DNA of 64,000 nucleotides from an uncultured Bacteroidota bacterium (lineage in GTDB: Bacteria; Bacteroidota; Bacteroidia; B-17B0; Aurantibacillaceae). Positions 1 to 9,203 of this stretch are shown here, piece after piece; positions within the stretch are counted from its first letter, which is position 1, and every line of letters starts with the position of its first letter. The notes beneath the pieces are model-generated. The model made no database searches. It saw only the letters and a program-made list of their open reading frames with translations, and had not been told where the DNA came from. The stretch spans positions 1-64,000 of the forward strand of contig CAILKE010000040.1 of the NCBI GenBank assembly GCA_903834765.1, in the 5' to 3' direction. Position numbers and translations under genes: made by a program.

Positions 1-3000
1 CAACTACTTACTATACACCTACAACAAACAATTCTGTTTTATATGCATATTCAACGAGTTCAAATCCAAGTTTTTGGACTTCCAGTCCATTTCCAAACAC
101 TTCTACAAGTAGACCAAACATTACTTTTGCTGGTCAAGTTGTAACTCAAGGTGCTGGTTCATTAGCTTGGCAATGGAACCCTGGTTCTATTAATACTAAT
201 ACAGCAGTTGTAAACCCTGTTAATTCAGGTACAGCAGCTGTTACGAATGTTTATACGGTATCGGTAACAAATCCAACAACAACATGTTCTAATTCAGCAA
301 CAGTATCAGTAGTAGTAAATCCTTTACCAACTGCACCAGTAGTTGCTAATTCAATTCAATGTGGATTAGCTGTTCCTACAGCATCGGTTTCTGGAGGAAC
401 GTCTTACAATTGGTATGCATCACCAACATCAACAACTGTATTGCAATCAGGAGCAAGTAGTACTTATACAACAGCAATTAATAGTACTACCAATTTCTAC
501 GTATCTTCATACAATGGTACTTGCGAAAGTGTTAGGTCTTTATTAACAGTAACGGTAAATACAGCAGATAATATTACAGCTTCTGCTAGTTCTTCGTTAG
601 CTTGTCCTGGATCACCTATATTATTATCGTCTACTCAAGGTACAGTAAACATATATACGTTTACATGGACTGCTACACCAGCCACTGGTAGTGGCATACC
701 TACTTCGATAGCAGGTAATACAACTAACGTGACGCCAACAATTGCAGGAACTTATGTGTACCAAGTATTTGGCACGGATGGTCTTTGTTCAACAACATCT
801 TCAGTTTCAGTTACATTAAATAATGCGCCAGTAGTTTTAGCTAGTGCAAGTCCTACAGTAGTTTGTTCAACAGGTTCTGTTAATTTGAATGCGGCGTCTG
901 TGGTTACTGGCACAAACACTATAGGTGCAGGATCATTAACTACAACGAGTGAACCAAATCCATATTATACAACCTATTGGGGTAATAAAAACCAATATTT
1001 AATTACGGCATCAGAATTAACTGCTGCAGGTTATTATGCCGGTAACATCACAAGTTTAGGATTTGATTTATTAGGTGTAACAACAACGTTACAACTAACA
1101 AACTTTAATATCTCTATTAAATCTTCAACTTTGACCGCAATGAGTGCATGGGAAACGGGTTTAACATCGGTATATTCAAACCCTTCTTATTCATTAGTTC
1201 CAAACACAATTAATACCCACGTGTTCTCTACTCCATTTGTTTGGGATGGCGTATCAAATATTGTGATTGAAACATGTTTTAATAATGCTGGATGGAATGG
1301 CTCTCAAACTATCAGATATACAACAACAAGTTTTGTTTCATCATTATATTATCGTGCTGATGACCCAGCTGTTTGTTCAGCACCATTAGCTCCAACTACT
1401 AGCTCTAATCGCCCTAATTTTATTATCGGAGGATTATTAGTTGCTCAATCTGCAGGTTCTTTAGCTTGGCAATGGAACCCTGGCGCTATTAATACTAATA
1501 CAGCAGTTGTAAACCCTGTTAATTCAGGTACAGCAGCTGTTACTCAAAACTATACAGTAACAGCAACTGATCCAGTTACAACTTGTTCAAATTCGGCAGT
1601 AGTAGCAGTAGTAGTAAATCCTTTACCAACTGCACCAGTAGTTGCAAATTCTACACAATGTGGAGTGGGAGTTCCTACAGCTTCAGTTTCAGGTGGAACA
1701 ACTTATAATTGGTATAATGCTGCCACAAGTGGAACTTTAGTTCAAACCGGAACTAGTTCTACTTATACATCAGCTGTTAATAGTACTACAACTTATTATG
1801 TATCATCATACGATGGTACATGTGAAGGAACAAGATCGATGATAACAGTCTCTGTTAACATACCTGATGCTGTAACAGCAACTATAGGAACTGCATCTGT
1901 TTGTCCTAACACAACGGTTAGTTTATTAGCTACAAATACAGGTACTACAAATACATATTCATATACTTGGACTGGTGCTCCAGTAATTGGCAGTGGCATA
2001 GCGACATCTGTTGCAGGTACTTCTGTAGTAGTAACTCCATCATTGCCTGGAAATTATATTTATACAGTAACTGCAATAGATGGAATTTGTACAACAATTG
2101 GAACAACAACATTAAATGTATTCCAAGCATTAACTACACCTCCAATTGCATCAGGGTCTCCAAATCCAGTTTGTGTAGGAAGTAGTTCCGTTGAATTATC
2201 TGCTTCTTTTGGTAGCACAGTAATGCCTACTTATACAACTCCGCCTTCGGTAGTTAATCCATTTGCAGACGAAGATTTAGGTAACATTACATTTGGTTCT
2301 TTAAACAACACTTCTGCAATTAACTCATTATCTGGTTCTATAGGAACTGCAGCTGGGACAGCAGGAGATTATTCAGACTTTACCGCATTCGGGCCTTATA
2401 CTTATAACTTAGGTAGTACTTATACATTAAGCTTAAGTTCATTACAAGCAACAAGCGCTTACGGTAATGCCTTTGGTTTATATATTGATTACAATAAGAA
2501 TGGTGTATTTACCGATGCAGGAGAAGCAGTATATGTGTCACCTATTACTACGTTAGGAGCTCATACTGAAACTGCTAGTATTACAATACCTGCAAGTGCG
2601 ACTCCTGGAATCACAAGATTAAGAGTAATTGTAAACGAAGGCTTAGTAACTGGGCCAACTATGTCTGTAGACTACGGTGAATACGAAGAATACTCATTAA
2701 ATCTTATTCCTATCGTTACATACAATTGGACTGATGGTTCTTCTTCAATAGGTACATCAAGTACATTGACAGTATCTCCTGCAGTAAATACAACATATAG
2801 TTATATTGTAACTGACTTGAATAGTTGTTCGCTAAGCTCTGCTCCTGTTACCATAACAGTAAATCCTTTACCTGTTATTAATGCAACAGCTCCAAGTTCT
2901 ACAATATGTGCTAACACTTCGGCTACATTAAGTGCAACTGGTGCCACAACTTATACGTGGGCCCCAGTAGGAGGTAATGCAGCGTCAGCAGTTGTAACGC

Positions 3001-4232
3001 CGACTGCAAATACAACTTATACAGTAACAGGTTCTTTATTAGGTTGTATTTCTACAAATACTATTTCACTAGCAACAATTGCCTCACCAACCTTAAATGT
3101 TGTTTCTTCTTCAACATCAGCAGTATGTGCTGGAACATCAGCTACGATAACAACATCAGGTACAGCAACTAGTTTTACTTGGTCTCCAGCTGTTAGTACA
3201 ACATCAACGGCGGTTGTTTCTCCAACAGCTAATGCTACTTATACTGTAGTCGGTTTCGATGCAGGGTGTTCAACTACTGAAACTATTTCTATAGCAGTAA
3301 CAGCAAATCCAACGATTAATTTAGCTGCTACAAATACTTTAATTTGTATAGGCTCTACAACTAGTTCAACAATTAACGCTACGGGTACCGCAACAAGTTT
3401 TACATGGACTCCAGCTGTTAGTTCAACTTCATCAGCGGTGGTTTCTCCTACGGTAACAGAAACATATACGGTTGTTGGTTTAGCTTCTGGATGTACAACT
3501 ACAACTACAATAACAGTTAATGTGGCTAATACTCCTTCAGTTACTGCAATTGCTCCTAATAATGTGATATGTGCTGGATCAACAGTAACGTTAACATCTA
3601 CAGGTACTGCAACTAATTACACATGGTCTCCAGTTGGAGGTAACGGCACAAGCGCTATTGTTTCTCCAACAAGCGCTACATCTTATACATTATTAGGTGA
3701 AGCAGCTGGATGTACAAACTCTAGTGTTGTTACTTTAACGGTTTCTGCATTACCGATAGTAACTGCTGTATCAAGTAGTTCGGCAATTTGTAAAGGTGAA
3801 AGCGCTGTTTTAACAGCATCAACATCTGCTACATCTTATACTTGGTCAAATTCAGCAAACACAGTATCAACCACTGTTACTCCAACTATTACGTCTAATT
3901 ACACGGTAACAGTTAGTAACGGAACATGTACAGCTAATGCAACTGTATCGGTAACTGTAAATCCTTGTATCGGAATCGAAGAATTATCTTCAAATGGTAT
4001 CAGTATTTATCCAAACCCTACAATTGATAAATTAAACATTGCAATTAATGCTGATTTAGTATCCATCACTTCAGTATCTATTTATGATGCTTTAGGGAAA
4101 TTAGTAATTACTGAAAAATTGAATACCGAATTAACGACAATTAGAACTTCTAATTTAGATGCTGGTGTTTATTTTGTAAAAATTACTACTAACAATAGAG
4201 AAATCAAAATTGGAAAATTAGTTAAACAATAG
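1..4232 (+). CDS. Giant repetitive T9SS-secreted surface protein, 5' end outside the window
   Basis: The frame is open from base 3, so the N-terminus and signal peptide lie upstream; 1409 residues are visible. The first ~710 residues are two tandem copies of a ~433-residue unit rich in Ser, Thr, Ala and Val, containing Ig-like strands and an AWQWNPG motif. Residues ~745-900 resemble a GEVED domain (DYNKNG and GEYEEYSLNL near its end). Residues ~960-1320 hold five Ig-like repeats of ~74 residues, each with a Cys near the start, a central YTW or FTW, and a second Cys. The last ~75 residues are a T9SS sorting domain (IYPNPTIDKLNI, then DAGVYFVKI, ending GKLVKQ). The family is exported across the outer membrane and held at the surface or released. 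I infer an adhesin-like role; no catalytic domain is visible. Confidence 0.85.
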   Translation, partial: TTYYTPTTNNSVLYAYSTSSNPSFWTSSPFPNTSTSRPNITFAGQVVTQGAGSLAWQWNPGSINTNTAVVNPVNSGTAAVTNVYTVSVTNPTTTCSNSATVSVVVNPLPTAPVVANSIQCGLAVPTASVSGGTSYNWYASPTSTTVLQSGASSTYTTAINSTTNFYVSSYNGTCESVRSLLTVTVNTADNITASASSSLACPGSPILLSSTQGTVNIYTFTWTATPATGSGIPTSIAGNTTNVTPTIAGTYVYQVFGTDGLCSTTSSVSVTLNNAPVVLASASPTVVCSTGSVNLNAASVVTGTNTIGAGSLTTTSEPNPYYTTYWGNKNQYLITASELTAAGYYAGNITSLGFDLLGVTTTLQLTNFNISIKSSTLTAMSAWETGLTSVYSNPSYSLVPNTINTHVFSTPFVWDGVSNIVIETCFNNAGWNGSQTIRYTTTSFVSSLYYRADDPAVCSAPLAPTTSSNRPNFIIGGLLVAQSAGSLAWQWNPGAINTNTAVVNPVNSGTAAVTQNYTVTATDPVTTCSNSAVVAVVVNPLPTAPVVANSTQCGVGVPTASVSGGTTYNWYNAATSGTLVQTGTSSTYTSAVNSTTTYYVSSYDGTCEGTRSMITVSVNIPDAVTATIGTASVCPNTTVSLLATNTGTTNTYSYTWTGAPVIGSGIATSVAGTSVVVTPSLPGNYIYTVTAIDGICTTIGTTTLNVFQALTTPPIASGSPNPVCVGSSSVELSASFGSTVMPTYTTPPSVVNPFADEDLGNITFGSLNNTSAINSLSGSIGTAAGTAGDYSDFTAFGPYTYNLGSTYTLSLSSLQATSAYGNAFGLYIDYNKNGVFTDAGEAVYVSPITTLGAHTETASITIPASATPGITRLRVIVNEGLVTGPTMSVDYGEYEEYSLNLIPIVTYNWTDGSSSIGTSSTLTVSPAVNTTYSYIVTDLNSCSLSSAPVTITVNPLPVINATAPSSTICANTSATLSATGATTYTWAPVGGNAASAVVTPTANTTYTVTGSLLGCISTNTISLATIASPTLNVVSSSTSAVCAGTSATITTSGTATSFTWSPAVSTTSTAVVSPTANATYTVVGFDAGCSTTETISIAVTANPTINLAATNTLICIGSTTSSTINATGTATSFTWTPAVSSTSSAVVSPTVTETYTVVGLASGCTTTTTITVNVANTPSVTAIAPNNVICAGSTVTLTSTGTATNYTWSPVGGNGTSAIVSPTSATSYTLLGEAAGCTNSSVVTLTVSALPIVTAVSSSSAICKGESAVLTASTSATSYTWSNSANTVSTTVTPTITSNYTVTVSNGTCTANATVSVTVNPCIGIEELSSNGISIYPNPTIDKLNIAINADLVSITSVSIYDALGKLVITEKLNTELTTIRTSNLDAGVYFVKITTNNREIKIGKLVKQ

Positions 4233-4249
4233 TTTAAATTAATAAAGCC

Positions 4250-4292
4250 AAAAAGGGGGTGTTTCTTTATAGAAATGCCCCCTTTTTATTTT
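4250..4292 (+). terminator. Rho-independent terminator after the giant surface protein
   Basis: AAAAAGGGGG (4250-4259) pairs with CCCCCTTTTT (4278-4287). An inner TTTCT/AGAAA stem and a TTAT loop complete the hairpin, and a T-rich tail follows. It starts 18 bases after the stop codon. Confidence 0.9.
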
Positions 4293-4346
4293 GCAATGAA
4301 CTGATTTTTCTCATTTATATTTCATTAGATTCATCATCAAATAATG

Positions 4347-4354
4347 TATCTTTG
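4347..4354 (+). promoter_or_regulatory. Bacteroidota -7 box (TATCTTTG) before the small CxxC protein
   Basis: TATCTTTG matches the TAnnTTTG consensus. It ends only 4 bases before the ATG at 4359, so the transcript should start at or very near the start codon. No clear TTG -33 element is visible at the usual distance. Confidence 0.6.
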
Positions 4355-4358
4355 AGGC

Positions 4359-4628
4359 ATGAAAAAAAGTTGGATTATTCTGTTTTTTTTAATTCTTATT
4401 CTTGCCATACCTAACCATTCTGAAGCCCAATGTGCTATGTGTAAGGCTGCGGTAGAAAGTAGTCAAGGACAAACGAATTCAGTAGCTGCTGGAATAAATA
4501 AAGGTATTTTATATTTAATGGCAGTTCCGTATCTATTATTGATGTTTATTTTTCGTAAACAAGTGTATGCCTTGTGGAATAAATTGAGAGGTAAGGAAGT
4601 TGTTTCTTCTGAGGAAGAAACTTTTTAA
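4359..4628 (+). CDS. Small membrane protein with signal peptide and CxxC motif
   Basis: The 89-residue product has an N-terminal hydrophobic signal segment (residues 4-23). CAMC follows immediately (C25 and C28) at the predicted mature N-terminus. A second membrane segment spans about residues 49-66, and a charged tail ends in EEETF. If the signal is cleaved, the CxxC would face the periplasm near the membrane, where it could bind metal or heme or act in redox chemistry. Similar short proteins occur in Bacteroidota, but I know no assigned function. The gene is transcribed alone, between the preceding terminator and the convergent lipA. Coding confidence comes from the promoter, the signal peptide and the membrane topology. 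Confidence 0.75.
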   Translation: MKKSWIILFFLILILAIPNHSEAQCAMCKAAVESSQGQTNSVAAGINKGILYLMAVPYLLLMFIFRKQVYALWNKLRGKEVVSSEEETF

Positions 4629-4644
4629 TATTAGTAAACTTAGA

Positions 4645-5517
4645 TTAAAATACGTGTTTCTCAGCGTGATATGATGAGCGAACCAAGGCTCCACTTTCAA
4701 CATATCGAAAACCTTTTGCTAAAGCAATTTCTTTCCATTTATTAAATTCGTCTGGATGAACAAATCGCGCTACTGGCAAATGTTTTGGGGTTGGTTGTAA
4801 ATATTGGCCGATTGTAATTACGTCGCAATTTACAGCAGCTAAATCATTTATAGTTTCAATAACTTCATCTTCTGTTTCCCCTAAACCTACCATAATACCT
4901 GATTTGGTTCTAACTCCTGCTTCATGCAAACGTTTTAATACTTCCATGCTTCGATCGTATTTGGCCTGAATGCGCACTTGAGCCGTTAACCTACGAACAG
5001 TTTCGATATTGTGAGAAACGATATCAGGTTTCACATCAATAATACGTTGTAAGTTTTCCCACTTTCCAGCAAAATCAGGAATAAGGCATTCAAACTTTGT
5101 AGTAGGACTGATTTCTCTTATAGCTTTTATGGTTTCTGCCCAAATAATAGAACCACCATCTTTTAAATCATCTCTATCAACAGAGGTAATCACGCAATGT
5201 TTGACTCCCATTAATTTTACGGAGTTTGCAACACGCTTAGGCTCGTCCCAATCTGCAGGCTTTGGTTTACCTGTTGCTACAGCGCAAAACCCGCATGATC
5301 GTGTGCAAATGTTTCCTAAAATCATAAAGGTGGCAGTGCCTGCGCCCCAGCATTCGCCCATATTTGGACAATTACCGCTTTCGCAAATTGTGTGTAATTT
5401 ATGTTTAGAAACGATGTTACGTACCTTAAGGTATTCTTCTCCGATAGGTAATTTCACTCTTAACCAATCTGGTTTACGAGGTTTATCAGAAACGATAGTA
5501 TTTTGAGCGTCTTGCAT
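4645..5517 (-). CDS. lipA: Lipoyl synthase
   Basis: LipA is a radical SAM enzyme that inserts two sulfur atoms into protein-bound octanoyl groups to make lipoyl cofactor for 2-oxoacid dehydrogenases and the glycine cleavage system. The 290-residue product has both diagnostic cysteine sets: the auxiliary cluster C45-x4-C50-x5-C56 and the radical SAM motif C71-x3-C75-x2-C78. The C-terminal RSSYHAE supplies the conserved cluster-ligating Ser. Length is typical. It starts 3 bases after the stop of the leftward outer-membrane-type gene, so the two are probably cotranscribed, perhaps together with efp. It converges with the small CxxC gene 16 bases away. Confidence 0.97.
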   Translation of the reverse strand: MQDAQNTIVSDKPRKPDWLRVKLPIGEEYLKVRNIVSKHKLHTICESGNCPNMGECWGAGTATFMILGNICTRSCGFCAVATGKPKPADWDEPKRVANSVKLMGVKHCVITSVDRDDLKDGGSIIWAETIKAIREISPTTKFECLIPDFAGKWENLQRIIDVKPDIVSHNIETVRRLTAQVRIQAKYDRSMEVLKRLHEAGVRTKSGIMVGLGETEDEVIETINDLAAVNCDVITIGQYLQPTPKHLPVARFVHPDEFNKWKEIALAKGFRYVESGALVRSSYHAEKHVF

Positions 5518-5520
5518 GTT

Positions 5521-6276
5521 TTAAAACCATTTTTTTCCGAATACAAAACCAACGTAAACGGTTACTATAAAATTTTCAGCTGGGTTGTGAGCCATTATTG
5601 GTAAGGCTTTTGGGTAGTAATCGAAAATAACACCTGTTTCAATTGCTTTTACTTTATTAGAATATGGTGCATATTCAAAACTTAAATTTGCTTTGGCATA
5701 AAGTCCAGGATAAATTTTTAATTCCCCTAAACCATCTATCATTGGACCTTTTCCAGAGATACTATCAATGGTTAATTTATCAGGATCATATCTTACAGAC
5801 TCTTCGTATTTAGTACCAGCTGCACTTTCTCTATATACCAAAACATAATAAGGTTTTGCAAAAGTAATATTAGCACCTAAAAAATACGATGTTCTAATTT
5901 CAACAGATTTGCGATCAGCTTTTCTGAAAATAGTTGTTTGATAGCCTACCCCTGCTCTTAAAATAAAAATGTTATTGAGTTTGCCATATTTAAAGCGTTT
6001 CGAATTATCTGAATTTGTAGAAACTTTAATTTCCTTTGGATGATACATATTCAGGGCTTCAATTTCGAATAATTTTTTGCGAGTGCCTGTTATATGTTTG
6101 GCTCGCATATAATTAATACCGAATCCCCTGCTATGAGCAAAAATCCCGAAAGCACCTTCATTACGATACAAAACATTTGGATCTTGCCCATTAGCTAATG
6201 CTTGAGTAGTGCTTTGAGAAAATCCTAACGTTGCAACTAAACTTAATATTAGTGTATATAAACTTGCTTTAAACAT
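5521..6276 (-). CDS. Secreted protein, probable outer-membrane beta-barrel, unknown function
   Basis: The 251-residue product begins with a signal peptide (MFKASLYTLILSLVATLGFS, cleavage likely after about residue 20). The mature part has alternating hydrophobic and polar strands rich in Tyr, Phe and Gly (GVGYQTT, SYFLGANITF, YVGFVFGKKWF at the C-terminus). A C-terminal strand ending in an aromatic residue is typical of barrels inserted by BAM. I do not recognise a named family. It lies between efp and lipA on the same strand, 62 bases after efp and 3 bases before lipA, which suggests one transcript; a functional tie to lipoylation is not evident. Confidence 0.7.
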   Translation of the reverse strand: MFKASLYTLILSLVATLGFSQSTTQALANGQDPNVLYRNEGAFGIFAHSRGFGINYMRAKHITGTRKKLFEIEALNMYHPKEIKVSTNSDNSKRFKYGKLNNIFILRAGVGYQTTIFRKADRKSVEIRTSYFLGANITFAKPYYVLVYRESAAGTKYEESVRYDPDKLTIDSISGKGPMIDGLGELKIYPGLYAKANLSFEYAPYSNKVKAIETGVIFDYYPKALPIMAHNPAENFIVTVYVGFVFGKKWF

Positions 6277-6338
6277 GGTGTATTAAATGTAGTTATAAAT
6301 ACGGTTATTATTAAGTTTCAATAAATATTATCTAAAAA

Positions 6339-6905
6339 TTATTTTTTCACGCGTTCAACGTAAGTCGCTGTTCGAGTATCAACCTTAACTAGGTCGCCTT
6401 CATTACAAAACAAAGGAACACTAACAACAGCACCAGTATCTAGCGTAGCGGGTTTTAATGTATTTGTAGCTGTATCGCCCTTTATACCTGGCTCTGCGTA
6501 TGCAATTGTACAAGTTACAAAAGTTGGTGCTTCAGCTAAAATTACATTATCTCCATCTTGAAAAGATACTTTTACTTCCATTTCTTCTTTTAAAAACTGG
6601 AAACTATCTCCAAATAATTTGATAGGAACATATACTTGCTCGAACGTTTCTTTATCCATTACTACGGCAAATTCGCCTTCTGCATAAATATATTGCATTT
6701 GCTTATATTCTACACGCACCAATTCCACAGCTTCTCCGCTTCTAAAGCGATTTTCTATTTGTTTGCCATTAATTAAATTACGCATTTTGCCTTGGTAAAA
6801 TGCACGTAAATTACCAGGTGTACGGTGTTGCCACTCTGTTACCTGCATAATTTCACCATTAAACTTAATAATTGATCCGATGTTAATGTCGCCTGTATCT
6901 GCCAT
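6339..6905 (-). CDS. efp: Translation elongation factor P with Asn at the modified loop position
   Basis: EF-P binds ribosomes stalled on polyproline stretches and promotes peptide bond formation. The 188-residue product spans the N-terminal KOW-like domain and two OB domains, with the conserved YAEPGIKGDTATN and C-terminal KVDTRTATYVERVKK. The domain I loop reads HRTPGNLRAFYQ. Aligned to E. coli PGKGQAF, the residue normally carrying the modification (Lys34 there, Arg32 in Pseudomonas) is Asn32 here. No beta-lysylation or rhamnosylation at that position is therefore possible. I believe other Bacteroidota share this variant, but cannot confirm it from the window. The codon for Asn32 is at 6810-6812. 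Confidence 0.95.
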   Translation of the reverse strand: MADTGDINIGSIIKFNGEIMQVTEWQHRTPGNLRAFYQGKMRNLINGKQIENRFRSGEAVELVRVEYKQMQYIYAEGEFAVVMDKETFEQVYVPIKLFGDSFQFLKEEMEVKVSFQDGDNVILAEAPTFVTCTIAYAEPGIKGDTATNTLKPATLDTGAVVSVPLFCNEGDLVKVDTRTATYVERVKK

Positions 6906-6923
6906 GATTTTTCTTTTATTTTT

Positions 6924-6970
6924 TAACCGCAGAGAACGCAGAGGTTTAGCGCCGAGTTCATAGAGGTTTT
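6924..6970. repeat. CTCTGCG-type intergenic repeat between efp and accA
   Basis: Read on the minus strand, the segment contains CCTCTATGAACTCGGCG followed by CCTCTGCGTTCTCTGCGG, so the CTCTGCG unit recurs at a ~10-base step. It lies in the 106-base gap between accA and efp and encodes nothing. Similar CTCTGCG strings occur as dispersed intergenic repeats in many environmental genomes. Assignment to such a family is from memory and not tested. Confidence 0.5.
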
Positions 6971-7011
6971 TTATTTTTATTTTTTCGTTTTGTACTCTCT
7001 TTAGTATTAAT

Positions 7012-7974
7012 CTATGCTTCTAATTCGTGGGTAACACCCATATTGCTGAACTTTTCAATACGAGCATCAATACGCGCTTCTGGCGTTTGTTTTTTTAGTG
7101 TTGCTAAATGTTTTAATATTTCTGCTTTTACAGTTGCAAACATTTCTTGCGGATTATTATGAACGCCTCCAAGTGGTTCTCTGATAATACCATCAATTAA
7201 CCCATTAGCACTCATATCGTCAGCCGTTAATTTTAAGGCAGCTGCAGCAGTTTCTTTAAAATTCCAACTACGCCATAAAATGGATGAACATGATTCAGGT
7301 GAAATAACCGAATACCAAGTGTTTTCAAGCATCAATACTTTATCGCCAATGCCAATACCTAAGGCACCGCCACTAGCGCCTTCGCCAATTATTATACAAA
7401 TTACAGGCACTTTTAATTGAGCCATTTCTAATAAATTACGTGCAATGGCCTCACCTTGTCCTCGTTCTTCTGCTTCTAATCCAGGATAAGCGCCGGGAGT
7501 ATCAATAAAAGTAACAATAGGTTTATTAAATTTTTCTGCCATTTTCATTAAACGCAATGCCTTACGATACCCTTCTGGATTAGCCATTCCGAAGCGTCTA
7601 ATTTGGCGCATCTTTGTGTTAATTCCTTTTTGTTGGCCGATAAACATAACAGTTTGTCCATCAATATCTCCAAATCCGCCAACCATAGCTTTGTCATCAC
7701 CTACGGTTCTATCACCATGTAATTCAATAAATGAGCTATTTGATACAGCATCGATATAAGCAAGAGTATAAGGCCTTTCAGGATGACGGCTTACTTGAAC
7801 ACGTTGCCAAGGAGTTAATTTAGAAAATATTTCTTCTCGTTTGGATAGTATTTTTGCTTCCAACTCAGCAATAGAACTACTCATATCTACGTTACTTTTT
7901 TCGGCAACGCTTTTAAGTTTTTCTAATTCTTCTGCAAGTTCCTGAATTGGCTTTTCAAAATCAAGATAAATCAT
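7012..7974 (-). CDS. accA: Acetyl-CoA carboxylase carboxyltransferase subunit alpha
   Basis: AccA and AccD form the carboxyltransferase that moves the carboxyl group from biotin to acetyl-CoA, giving malonyl-CoA for fatty acid synthesis. The 320-residue protein has the normal length. It has the helical N-terminal extension ([16 protein letters not shown]) and the crotonase-like carboxyltransferase fold, including the [19 protein letters not shown] and [11 protein letters not shown] segments that shape the acyl-CoA site. No accD lies in the window. The gene has its own upstream -7 box, and efp follows 106 bases downstream on the same strand. Confidence 0.97.
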   Translation of the reverse strand: MIYLDFEKPIQELAEELEKLKSVAEKSNVDMSSSIAELEAKILSKREEIFSKLTPWQRVQVSRHPERPYTLAYIDAVSNSSFIELHGDRTVGDDKAMVGGFGDIDGQTVMFIGQQKGINTKMRQIRRFGMANPEGYRKALRLMKMAEKFNKPIVTFIDTPGAYPGLEAEERGQGEAIARNLLEMAQLKVPVICIIIGEGASGGALGIGIGDKVLMLENTWYSVISPESCSSILWRSWNFKETAAAALKLTADDMSANGLIDGIIREPLGGVHNNPQEMFATVKAEILKHLATLKKQTPEARIDARIEKFSNMGVTHELEA

Positions 7975-7997
7975 GTGTGTAGTGGTTAGTTAGGGGG

Positions 7998-8005
7998 CAA
8001 ATATA
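7998..8005 (-). promoter_or_regulatory. Bacteroidota -7 box (TATATTTG) for accA
   Basis: On the minus strand TATATTTG lies 23 bases upstream of the accA ATG, followed by CCCCC. The TTG nearest upstream is 15 bases away, shorter than the usual ~19, so the -33 element is uncertain. Confidence 0.6.
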
Positions 8006-8161
8006 GTAAAATAATGCAAACAAAAAGCTGCTTTTTAGCCACTTGAAATAGTGAAAATTATCACCAAAAACGTGATTTAAGTTAAAAATAGTACCTTTAA
8101 TTGTCAAAAGAGTAGAATTTAGTGTTATTCTTAGAGCATATTAAAAGCAAATTCACAGATT

Positions 8162-9142
8162 ATGCAAAGTACCATAAAAAAAATAGGATTAATCACTTCG
8201 GGTGGAGATTCTTCGGGCATGAATGCTTGTATCAGGGCTATTGTTAGAACAGCTTGTGCTGAGCGTATTGAAGTTGTTGGTTTTTATAGAGGTTATGAAG
8301 GAATAATGGATAATGATTTTGTAGCCATGACTACAGAAAAAGTAGCAAACATTATACATCGAGGAGGAACTATTTTAAAAACGGCTCGTAGTAAACGTTT
8401 TATGACGGAAGATGGAATGAAACACGCTGCCAAAACATTTGAAAAGCATCAATTAGACGGGTTTATTGTTATTGGAGGAGATGGAAGTTTTAAAGGTGCA
8501 AATGAATTTAGTAAATACCATTCTGTAAAAACAGTAGGCTGTCCAGGCACGATTGACAATGATTTGATTGGTACTGATTTTACAATTGGTTATGACACGG
8601 CTATTAACACAGTTACAGAGGCTATTGATAAAATTAGAGATACTGCCGAAAGTCACGATCGAATTTTTGTGGTTGAGGTAATGGGCCGAGATGCCGGATT
8701 AATAGCTTTAAGATCCGCGATCGCTTGCGGTGCAGAAGCTATTTTAATTCCTGAACGCAAGAATGATTTGGAAATATTATTGAGTAAAAAGAAATTATGG
8801 CGAAAAACAAAATCCAGCAAAATAGTTATAGTTGCAGAGGGAGATGAAACTGGCGGCGCTTTTGAAGTGTCGAAAATTATAAAAAATGAATGCCCGGAGT
8901 TTGACGTAAGAGTAACTGTTTTAGGACATATACAACGCGGCGGCAATCCAACTTGTATGGAACGCGTAAATGCAAGCTTAATGGGGTATTATGCAGTTAA
9001 GGCTTTGCAACAAAATCATAATAATGAAATGATTGGCATTGTAAATAAACAAGTATGCTATACGCCTTTTACAAATGCGGTGAAGCACATTGATGAGTTG
9101 AACCCTGAGATGCTAACGATATTAGATATTTTATCTGCATAA
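8162..9142 (+). CDS. pfkA: ATP-dependent 6-phosphofructokinase
   Basis: PfkA phosphorylates fructose 6-phosphate to the 1,6-bisphosphate in glycolysis. The 326-residue product has the length of bacterial ATP-PFK. The ATP loop is GGDSSGMNA (residues 14-22), where many homologues have GGDAPGMN. GGDGS near residue 104 has the Gly that marks ATP rather than pyrophosphate use. PGTIDNDL near residue 130 contains the catalytic Asp. MGRDAG and HIQRGGNP complete the sugar-phosphate site. A weak -7-like TACCTTTA lies at 8092-8099. The gene is divergent from accA. Confidence 0.96.
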   Translation: MQSTIKKIGLITSGGDSSGMNACIRAIVRTACAERIEVVGFYRGYEGIMDNDFVAMTTEKVANIIHRGGTILKTARSKRFMTEDGMKHAAKTFEKHQLDGFIVIGGDGSFKGANEFSKYHSVKTVGCPGTIDNDLIGTDFTIGYDTAINTVTEAIDKIRDTAESHDRIFVVEVMGRDAGLIALRSAIACGAEAILIPERKNDLEILLSKKKLWRKTKSSKIVIVAEGDETGGAFEVSKIIKNECPEFDVRVTVLGHIQRGGNPTCMERVNASLMGYYAVKALQQNHNNEMIGIVNKQVCYTPFTNAVKHIDELNPEMLTILDILSA

Positions 9143-9203
9143 TTTTAGTACATTTATTTCGTAATTTTTGAACTATGAATAAAGTATAATTAAGCGAATT
9201 GGA

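Noticed and set aside
5129-5506. A 125-codon open frame antisense to lipA
   Set aside because: It lies entirely within lipA on the other strand and has no family features; lipA is certain.
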